Source: Stephanodiscus triporus (Eukaryota; Bacillariophyta; Thalassiosirophyceae; Thalassiosirales; Thalassiosiraceae). Taken from it: a stretch of 10,950 nt of DNA. The notes beneath the pieces were generated by a model. That model worked only from the letters and a program-made list of their open reading frames with translations, was not told where the DNA came from and made no database searches. The position numbers and the translations under genes are program-made. Location of the stretch: contig JALLAZ010000976.1 of the NCBI GenBank assembly GCA_036939755.1, positions 1 through 10,950 on the forward strand. The letters run 5' to 3'. Shown here in pieces: positions 1 to 8,700 of the stretch (the stretch's first letter is position 1; each line of letters opens with the position of its first letter).

Positions 1-2
1 CT

Positions 3-187
3 CCGTCGTTTCCGTCGCTCGAGTCGGCGCTACGGCACGACGTCGAGAGGCACGGCTTCGACTTGCTCCGACATCTGCCGCCGTCGTCCGACGAGGACGA
101 TTTCTTCGCTGGGACGATAATCGCGGTGAACGCCTGTCGACGATTCGTCATGGACAACGAGGAGGAGGAGGAGGAGGGGGGGGGGGG
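3..187 (+). CDS. Partial coding segment with C2H2-like zinc-finger half; probable N-terminal part of the ankyrin/UBA gene
   Basis: The frame starting at base 3 is open from the window edge and reads like real protein: F-P-S-L-E-S-A-L-R-H, then H-x4-H (HDVERH), GFDLL, an acidic linker, FFAGTIIAVN and RRFV, ending in a Glu run. The spacing F-x-S-x-E-x4-H-x4-H-x-F-(D/N), followed by a hydrophobic V/I-N-x-x-R stretch, resembles the second half of the PRMT3-type C2H2 zinc finger. The Cys pair would lie upstream of the window, so this match is tentative. Codons end mostly in G or C, as in the neighbouring coding sequence. The frame enters a run of 12 G at 176-187 and then degrades to Arg/Gly-rich sequence with a stop near 290. 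The next frame (base 2 register) is open from base 2 and becomes the long ankyrin/UBA frame. The simplest explanation is one protein with an indel in the G run. A separate upstream gene or a missed intron is also possible. Confidence 0.5.
176..187 (+). repeat. G12 homopolymer at an apparent frame break
   Basis: Twelve consecutive G follow a GAG/GGA repeat. The protein-like frame changes here from the base-3 register to the base-2 register, which one missing G (or two extra) would explain. Confidence 0.7.
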
Positions 188-229
188 ACGACGACGACGA
201 CCGCCGGCGGCGCCAACGCGAGGCGATGG

Positions 230-1667
230 ATGCAGTCGCTGGTCCAGCTTCGGGACGAGGCCGCGGCGGGCATCGTTTCGTCGGCGATGACGACGTCGGC
301 GTCCTCGTTCGTCCCCCCGGCGGCGGCGGCGGCGGCGGCGGGGGGAGGAGGAGGCATCGGCCAAGGCAGCATGTCGCTGGAGGACGCGATGTCCGCCCAG
401 AAGTACCTGCAATCGATAAGCGAGGCCCTGCTCGCGTCGCAGCTGTGCTCGTCGTCGTCCGCGACCGGGAACAACGACGGTTCGTCGCCGATCGCCGGGG
501 GGGGGGGCACGGTCGGCGTCGTCGCTCCGGGGGGGGGAGGGGGAAGAGGGATGACCGCCAACGTCGACCTGGGCGCGCTGTTCGATCTCGGCATATCGTC
601 GACGTCGGCGGTGGGGAGAGGAGGAGGAGGAGGAGGAGGAGGAGGGACGGTGGGGACGGTCCAGTCGGCGGCGCAGTCGTTGGGGTTGCAGCTCGAGGCG
701 CTATCGGCGCTCGTGTCGCACCGGCAGACGTCGGCGACGACGCAGCAGCAGCAGCAGCGGCAGCCCACCGCTCGGAAGCAACGGACGAAGAATCACCACC
801 ACGGCGGCGGCGGCGTCGGCGGCGCCGGCGTCGGCGGCGACGTCGTCGTCAACAATAAGGCGAAGTTCCAACAAATTCTCAACCTCATCGCCTCCGTCAA
901 CTCGGCGCCATCGGGGGAGCAAGTGACGAACCTCGTCGGCGCCGTATCCTCCTCCGCGTCCGCGGCGCCTATTGGCGCGCCCGAGTCGGGCGCATCGTCG
1001 GGCGGGGGCGGGGGCGGGGGCATCGGCCTGATGTCCGCCTGGGCCTCGGTCCTCGCGTCGTCGTCGTCCTCCTCCCCCGCCCCGGGGTGCGGCGGCGGGA
1101 CCGGCGGCGTACCACCCCGTCGCTCCTCGTCCGATTGCGACGACGACAACGACGGCCGCGAACGACGCCCCAATTTCTCGAATGACGACGTGGAGGAGCT
1201 GCGGACGCTCATCCCCCTCTTCACGGAGCTCGTGACGCTCACTAACACGATCGTATCGGCGCAGGAGGCTGGCGACCCGGCCCGCGTCGACGCGGCGACG
1301 TCGCGTTTGTGCGAGAGGGTGATGAAGGACGAGCGCGCCATCGGATTACTGGGGGAGGCCATGAACGAGATGAAGGGCTGCGGCCCGGGCGAGGACCCGG
1401 TGCCGGCCGAGGCCGTACACGCGGGAGATTACAACACAGCCTCGTCGACGAAGGCCCGGGGGATGCTGGGGGAGGTGGGAGGGGGTGTGAACGCCATCCT
1501 CGACGGCGTGAATTTCTTGCAGAGCGTCGTCGTCGGCGTTCGAAACTCCGGCGGGAAGAGGGTCAACAATTTGAGCAGGGAAGAAATGGAACAACGAGTA
1601 TTGAGCATCCAGGCGGCGCAGAACGAGGTCATGCACAAGATGGCGGCCATGGGCGCGACGCAGCGGC

Positions 1668-1711
<44 letters not shown>

Positions 1712-4700
1712 CGACATCAACAACAACAACAACACCAATTCCAATCCAAACATCCATCGCGACAGAAGGGAGGCGGCGGTGGCACCTCCAACGCGAGCAT
1801 CAGCGGTAACAACAACGCGCCGGCATTCTCGATGAATCTCGGCGGGAGTGGGAGCGCCGCCTTGAACTCGCCTTCCTTCGTCTTGCCGTGGGGTCCGGCC
1901 GTGCTGCCGATCCCCCCCCCGCCGGGAGGATGGCCGCCGAACGCCGCCGCGCCCGCGGTAACGGCCTCGGCGATCGCGGCGTTCGCAGCGTCGATCGGCG
2001 GTGTTGATCCGGGCGCGCCGATCGCGATCCCGACGGCGGAGGGCGGAGGGGGCGACTGCGACGACGAGGGGGCGAATTCGACGGCGTGGTTGGATTATTA
2101 TGACGCCTGCCTCCGCGCGCGGGGCGTGATGGGGGGACTCGCCGAATTCGAGGAGTTCGCGCGCCTGACCGGTCAGGGCGCGACGGTGTCGGAATCGATG
2201 TTCGCCGGGGGAGGGATGACCACGAGTCGCGGCATGCCGCAAGATCGACCGATTAGCAGCGACAAGGACGACATGGATTATTTCCCCGCTGAATTCGAAT
2301 ACGACGATAGTGCCACCAACGTCAAGGGCTATTCATTATCCGAAGAAGAATGTCTGGCTCTCGAAGCAGAAGAGGAAGAGCAACGGATTAAGAAGGCTGC
2401 GAAAAAACGCGACAAGAAGGCAAGACAAAAAGAACGCGCAAAGAAAGAGGCGGAGGCGAAGGCCGCAATTGCTTCGATGAAAAAGCGTGACAAGGCCATC
2501 GCGTCGTGGAGATCTCGTGTTGTGACGGCATGTTTGGGAATGGATGCTAAAAAGATGGATGCCTTGGTGGGGGAAAGCCCGTTTAAGAACTACGTCTACA
2601 ATCCTATGCCCTTCATAAGTTTAGATAACGAGGACAAAGATGGGGGAGATGACGAAGACAGGCCAAAATCACAAGAGGAATATCTGCTGAAACAGATGAA
2701 TTGGTTCTTGCTCAATTGTGTACAAAAATATCAAACTCGATCATCATTGGAGACCACATCGATGCAGGTACATCCTTTTGCTCATAATCTTGCACGGGAA
2801 AAATTAGCCAAGTATATCCTATCGGTATCCTTCGATGCAGTATTGTTTCAATCACCATTAACTCAAAATCGGAATGCCATACATTCCGCAGCTTATAGAA
2901 ATGACGCTGATTTCATACAATGGATAATCGAATGTCGACAGTCTAAAGAGGTCAATGATATTTCTATGTTCGAATTATTGTGTGAGGACGGAGGGTGGGC
3001 ACCACTGCATTATGCCGTGGCAGGCGGAGCAGCTGAAGTCATGGAATTATTACTGTTTGTTGGTGTTGATGTAAAGACGAGGACGGATCGTTCCTTGACT
3101 TCTTTGAATAGGTGAGTGTCAGTTCCGTGGGCAGGCATTAAAATTCTGAAATATTCATCAAGTGCGTGAACCTCATGTCCCCATACCACTGGAAACACTC
3201 ACACTAGACGAGCTGGAAGTGGAATCACGGCACGCGAACTGGCCATCGTTTTGCAATCTGGTGCAGTCGATGACGATCTATTGAGCGAAGCTGACATCCT
3301 CGATGATGTAGTGGAGAATCGAATAGAAAACGTTTCATCCAATGATAAGGCTGCGTACATGAAAATATTGTACTCTTTTTGTATCCGGTTATCGGACGTC
3401 GAAAATCGTGGATACAGTCCTCCAATGCACAATAATGAACAATTGAGGGATAATGCACTAACAGTGACAGATAATGGAGGTGCTGGCGGTGGCCAAATAT
3501 CTTCTTCTGTGGCATCGTCTTCTACTAATCAAAAGGCCAGAAAAAAGAAGAAGCCGCAACAGCAGCCCAGCGCGAAAACTCCTGCCCCCACAGTAACTGT
3601 GACTAGCTCACAGCCAGAATCGAAATCTCCGCATTCGGATTCTAATGATGAAGATCTCACCGACCCCGTAGCAGTGGCTCTTCTTGGTATGGGCTTCACG
3701 GAAGATCAAATTAAGTCCGCAGCACGAGCTCTCGGAGGATTCGAACGCGCCACGGCCGACGACATGGTCATGTGGATTCTAGGTGGGGGTGAAGTTGTCG
3801 ACTGTGGGAGTGCTGCCGATCAAGGCAGCTATGCCGAGCAAAGTTCGACGAAAATCGACGCCAATCACGAGACCGGAAAAACCGACCCCGCAATCCTGGG
3901 CAAGGCACAGAAAAAGGCGGCCGCACGTGCCAAGCGTGATTCCGAGGAGGCGGCTCGTAAGCGCCAGGAGGAATTAGCCGCCGCCAAACGTGTCGCCGAG
4001 AAACGTGAGGAACAGCGTCGAATTCGTAGAGAATGGAATGAGCGTGAACAGGCACGGCAGGAGATGGAGAAAAATGCCAGGATGGCCGAAGCATTGGAGC
4101 GTCGAAAACAGGCCGAAATAGAGACATTAATGCCCAAGACTGCTGTATTGCCGGCCGTTCCAATTGCTGAAGTGTCAGGGAGTGTTGGTGTGCCCTCGTC
4201 AGCTGTGCACATTCCCGTTGGTGCTAAAGGAGGGGGTGGTAAACATCATCATCGAAACGCAGACTCAAACGGCCCGCCCCTGACGATAATAGCTGGTGGA
4301 CCAAAGGTGTCCAGTTCCAAATCGAAGACTGCCACGTCAAACATGGGCATCCCACAAGCTCCGACTGTGCGAGCGCCGAAAATCTTGACAAGGCCAAGCA
4401 ATACCCCGCTGGGGATGCTATCAGGGGCCACTGGCAGTGTCAATTCAAAACAGACGAAGACGGATGCTGGTAACCAGCCTCTTTTCGCCACTGCTGCCTC
4501 ATCCAGTCCAACGCCAGTTTCGTCCCCGCCACGCAGCATTCTTGCGACGACATTCAATCCATCGACTAGCCAGCATACGACTGGTATCAATCAGCGCCAA
4601 CACCCGCCTACAGCAATCTTGCAGAAGACTACTAGTCCAGGAGGACTACACCAGAACGTCACAGGCACCCTTACGGTCCAAAATAATGCTGTCACTGCTC

Positions 4701-5512
4701 ACATGGTGAACGATTCCACCCCGCTATTTCAGAATCCAAGTTTTAGCACCGGTATTTCAGTGGCTCCGCCGGGGTTCTCGACTGGCAGCAGCCCTCCGGA
4801 TCAATACACCACGGATTCTGCCTCGTCGTCTTATGTTGAGACGAATCCTTTGGGTATGATCCGTGCTACGGCTAGAGAGTTTGTCCCAACGTTCTTCAAA
4901 CAAACTGTTCCTCACGTTGCATCAAACACCGCAGCATCAATGAGCGCTCAATCCATGCATGCATTACCCGCTGCCGTATCACCCCCACCTCCCTCTCGAT
5001 CTGCATCCAACGATCATTCAGAGAACCCCCTCTCCGACCAAATGTCTTCGTTGGTAAGCTCGTTCGGCGATGATAGAAACGCACCTCCAGCAACATTAGT
5101 GCCCATGGTCGGAAATAAGGGAGATTACACCGTGCCAAGCGCGGCATCGTCCATCACAGGAATATCTGGCATGCCAACGGCGGGTGAAGAAAATGCCGCA
5201 TCACGAGTGGGAAGCATCATGACCTTTGAATCGTTTCCCTCTTCGGTCGGCGTTGGGGCAGTAGGTGGTATTCAGACCTCTTCTATCCTCGAATCTATTT
5301 CCTACGGTGGCGGTCAGAACAGTTCAGCTCTAGGGTCTGGTGGCATTTGGAGCGGAGGGAGTAATTCGAACCAGACAGCCTCCCTGGGACTGGCGGGATT
5401 GAACTTCAGCTCCTTTTTGGGGAATGGGGACTCATTGAATAATACTAATAAAGGGAATAATGTTGCCGGCGGAAGTTCTAATTGGGGAACAAACACGGGT
5501 TCGATTTGGTAA
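230..5512 (+). CDS. Ankyrin-repeat, UBA and PAM2-like low-complexity protein (two exons)
   Basis: Exons 230-3111 and 3208-5512 encode about 1,728 residues. ATG 230 is the first in-frame Met, but the frame is open to base 2, so the true start probably lies upstream. Visible parts in order: Ala/Gly/Ser-rich sequence broken by amphipathic helices; a conserved-looking helical block (about 315-384); polyQ (about 480-500); a basic coiled coil (about 701-764); ankyrin-like repeats (about 880-1000), including GGWAPLHYAVAGG, with one repeat crossing the intron; a UBA domain (about 1113-1157, core LLGMGF); an Ala/Arg/Glu coiled coil (about 1190-1270); then a disordered Ser/Thr/Pro/Asn region. That region holds APPGF (1480-1484), a PAM2-like IRATAREFVP (1512-1521) and a Gly/Ser/Asn tail with Trp at 1675, 1720 and 1728. 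UBA domains bind ubiquitin, PAM2 motifs bind the MLLE domain of poly(A)-binding protein, and PPG-phi motifs bind GYF domains. An mRNA-regulatory scaffold role is inferred. I do not recognise the exact orthologue. The convergent neighbour is the helicase. Confidence 0.82.
1667..1732 (+). repeat. CAA microsatellite encoding polyglutamine
   Basis: Fifteen CAA codons (1667-1711) are followed by CGA, CAT, five more CAA, CAC and CAA. The tract encodes a Gln stretch interrupted by Arg and His inside the first exon. Gln elsewhere in this GC-rich half is mostly CAG, so the pure CAA tract looks like replication-slippage expansion. Confidence 0.9.
3112..3207 (+). other. Spliceosomal intron, 96 nt, in the ankyrin/UBA gene
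   Basis: The donor AATAG|GTGAGTG and acceptor CACACTAG|ACG delimit 96 bases. The unspliced frame stops at 3113-3115. Splicing joins AG to A as an Arg codon and continues as RAGSGITARELAIVLQSG, which restores the ankyrin-like repeat and leads into the second open frame. A CTCAC sequence a few bases before the acceptor could serve as branch region. There is no strong polypyrimidine tract. Confidence 0.85.
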
Positions 5513-5747
5513 AGTAGTAATTTATCTTAATTGAAACTACTGAACCAAAATAAGGATTCGTGTTACATGAACGGAAATGTCCGACAAACAAACATTTCAA
5601 TTGATCCGTGAGTGGAACTTAGCACCATAACATTGGTTGATTGTGATATCGCATCCACACCAAGTGCGACAATCTGAAGCCATCTTTCGTCGCTCATTTG
5701 AAAGTCTGGATTTTCATTGAACCATTGCAGCACTGAAACATGACTCG
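5513..5747. other. Convergent intergenic stretch / shared 3' region
   Basis: These 235 bases separate the stop of the + strand ankyrin/UBA gene from the stop of the - strand helicase. They are AT-richer than the window ends. I see no canonical AATAAA signal here. An AATAAAG lies just inside the + gene (about 5447). The - strand carries an open frame with coding character, listed separately, so part of this stretch may be helicase coding sequence or 3' UTR. Confidence 0.6.
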
Positions 5748-5751
5748 CTAA
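5563..5751 (-). CDS. Possible C-terminal exon of the helicase gene, or a separate small ORF
   Basis: The minus strand is open for 62 codons, ending in TAA at 5563-5565, and reads like protein rather than random sequence: VLQWFNENPDFQ, SDERWLQIVALGVDAISQ, then MVLSSTHG and FVCRTFPFM. It lies immediately downstream of, and overlaps, the helicase stop at 5748. One way to include part of it is an intron from 5768 to 5674 (donor GAT|GTGCTAG, acceptor GGCTTCAG|ATT). That intron would be 95 bases, in phase 0, and close in length to the two clear introns, giving a helicase ending in IVALGVDAIS and so on. The donor is weak, and this model would drop the first half of the open frame. A frameshift near the helicase stop would instead keep most of it. 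An internal ATG gives a 44-residue ORF. It may also be chance. Confidence 0.3.
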   Translation of the reverse strand, partial: LASHVSVLQWFNENPDFQMSDERWLQIVALGVDAISQSTNVMVLSSTHGSIEMFVCRTFPFM

Positions 5752-8700
5752 TCAGTCTCATCTAGCACATCAAAGCAATCGCAAATAGCATCAACGATTG
5801 ATCGTTGGACTTCTGGCAGTGGTTTTCTTGGATTCATCACAGTTAACTCCAGCGCCGCATTAATTTCACGTCGGGCAGCTGAAAGAACATCCACGGTATC
5901 GGCGCATGAACTCTCCACCATTATCCACTCATCAATGAGTCTCTGGTTAGTATCAAATGAGTAGCCCCCGAACAATAGAATTTGCTCCGGAGTCAAAGCT
6001 GTGCAGCCTCGGAGAAAGACTTGAGAGGACAACACCATTTCTCTGTACGAAAACCACGGAGGAAGTCGATGACTATTCGTAGGGGGCTTCCGGTGGAAGG
6101 TGACCGAAGATGGGTGCAGACCAGTGCGGTCCTCCATGCGCGTCCTCAATGTCCCAAATGATCCAAGTTTTTGGCGCGCAGCGAGGTTGTCCGGGGAACT
6201 ACACGCCCATACGGCACTGTACAAAAACTCTATCCCAGCATTTCTATTCAAGGTTGCATCTGCTCGCAATGTCTTATTCCTACCGCGAGATTGCTCAAGG
6301 TCACTGTGGTGGATGAGCCCGATTCGATGGAGTTCGTTGATTAGTTGCAATCGGGTAGAATGCACCGAGGCCATCGCAGAGATACTTATGAAGTTGTCCG
6401 ATGCCCACTGTCTAGCAACATCCCAGCCTTCGTCCTGCAATACATCGTTATACTCCTCATAAGCTCGCACAGCTGCTAAAATGTCAGAATACTCACAGAA
6501 CTCCCGTCTTATCTTTCGTTGGCTGTCGCGAAAACCTGGTGGCGTAAAGAAGACATCCCTACTACTGAAGCAGGCCGCTGCGGTCAAGATAGGATCTAAA
6601 CATTGCAACACGCAACCCATGATTAACATCCTACCAATTGCTGGATCAAGTGGCAACTGGGAAAGGCATCTACCCAGCGGTGTCAGTGTCTCTACAGCAT
6701 CAGTCGATGTTGAATCTACAGAGATTGCACCGAGCTTCTTTAATCTCTCCATCGAGTATGTGACAGCCTCCTCCTTTGGTGGATCCAACGCGCGACTCAA
6801 GAACGTTGCCACTTTATCGTTCGTCATGCTACATGTATTCAAACAAGTCGCTTCAAGAGCACTTCGTTGAATCTCAGGCAAAGGCCGCTCAAGCATGGCT
6901 TCGTACTGTCCCATCGAATACAATCTGTAACACTTGCCTGGGGCGACCCTGCCAGCCCTTCCAAGACGTTGTGTCGCCGAGGCCTTAGATGTTGGCACTG
7001 TCAACATACTGCTCATAGACTTCTCAGCATCCCAGTGGTTCTCGCGAACGAGGCCCGAATCCACAAGGGCTTTAAAAAAGGTAAATGTCAATCCTATGAG
7101 CAATATTGACATTGTGATGCTGCGCCGTGCACGCGCCATCGAATAATGAAGCGATCGCACTCACCTAATACGTCATCAATCGTCACAGAACTCTCGGCTA
7201 AGTTTGTGGCTAAAATAACCTTCACTGTGCCGTCTGCTGCAGCATCAAAAATTTTCTGCTGGTCGTCTTGTGGGATGGTCGAGTGAAGTGGGAGGATCTT
7301 CATCTTTTTTTTCAGCGACGGATCAGTCACATCTTCCAATATTGTCATGGCGTCTTTAATTTCGTCCAAGCCAGGTAAGAAACACAGAATGCTCCCACTT
7401 CTACCCGCGGCTGTCTCAACCTCCGCAACGTGAAGAGCCATCATGGCTAGGAGTTTCGTCGTTATTTCGCCTATGTCCCTTTTGTCGCCATGGTTTTGTT
7501 GTTTGGCAGTAGGCGATGAAGAGGGCAAAATGCTGCCCTTGGCACCTCCCCGCATGGTCACTGCCCGCCGCAGAACATTGAGACGCAACGACGACTTGGA
7601 GCTCTCGTCCCCATCACGACTGGAATCGGTATCAGAATCAGAGTCGCTGCTCTCGTCGTCGCCATCCAAAGATTCTTCGTCTACTTCTTCGTCAATTGAA
7701 CGATCCTCCAGACGTAATGCAGCTGCCTCTTCCGCTAATGCCTCTTCCAGCTCGAACTGAAGCCGTTGATCGTGCAGGCGCAGTAGAGATTCGGCGAGGT
7801 CTCGAATATCCGGTGGGGTTCCATGTCCCATCGACGATGTAACGCCCTCCCCGGCCAGATCCTCGAGATGTACCACATCGACAGGATGTCGTGGTTTGGC
7901 TGGCACGCTCATGACGGGTACTGGGTCATTATCGAGACGATTGGACGAGAAATATTCCCTGAAGCTGTCGACATCCAGCGTCGCGGACATGAGAACTACG
8001 CGAAGTTCCGGCCTCACGGCCAATAGATCTCGAAGGAGAATCAACAAGTAGTCAGTGTCGATATCCCTCTCGTGCACCTCGTCGATCATCACGTGCGAAA
8101 TCCCCTCGAGGGACGGATCGTTAATCAGCCTCCGCAAGAGGATGCCCGTGGTGACAAATTCAATACAGCCGTCCGATCGCGGCGGTCGGGCGTCGTGACG
8201 GACGGAATATCCCACGGAATGGCCGATCCCCTCGTCGCGCTCGGCGGCGATGCGCCTCGATACCGAAATCGCGGCGATGCGACGGGGTTGGGTGACGATT
8301 ATGCGCGTGTCGGCCCCCCTCCCGTTCGCGATGGCGTCCTCGAGGATGTACTGCGGACACTGCGTCGACTTTCCCGAGCCGGTACCGCCGGAAACGATCA
8401 CCACCTGCCGCGAAACGAGGGAGTCGACGAGGTCCCCTCGAATGGCCTTTATCGGGAGCGAGTCGCGCGCGGCCCTCATCCTCCCGCGAATGCCGTCGGG
8501 ATCGCGATCCGCATCCTCCTCCCTCGATCGCTCCTCCGCGAGGAACGCGTCGTTGATCGACGACGACGACGACGACGACAACGACCTCCCCCCGGCCCCA
8601 TCGTCGCGCCGGGTCGACGACCTCCCCGCCCCCCGACGTTCTACTCCGCGACGAGCGGCGAGGAGCGCGGTCATCGCCTTTTCGTGATTTTCCATCCTCT

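Noticed and set aside
148..768. Long minus-strand open frame opposite the first exon, Pro/Ala/Asp-rich
   Set aside because: It is the complement of GC-periodic, Gly/Ala-rich coding sequence on the + strand, has only homopolymeric peptides and no recognisable domain.
1346..2242. Minus-strand open frame of nearly 300 codons, Arg/His/Leu-rich
   Set aside because: Its leucine run is the complement of the CAA microsatellite, and the rest is Arg-rich shadow of the + strand gene.
3..5512. Protein arginine methyltransferase 3 as the identity of the first gene
   Set aside because: Only a possible zinc-finger half resembles PRMT3. No S-adenosylmethionine-binding methyltransferase motifs follow.
230..5512. 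ANKZF1/Vms1 (zinc finger, VLRF1, ankyrin, coiled coil)
   Set aside because: The order finger-ankyrin-coiled coil is suggestive, but I see no VLRF1 domain, and the UBA and PAM2-like elements are not part of that family.
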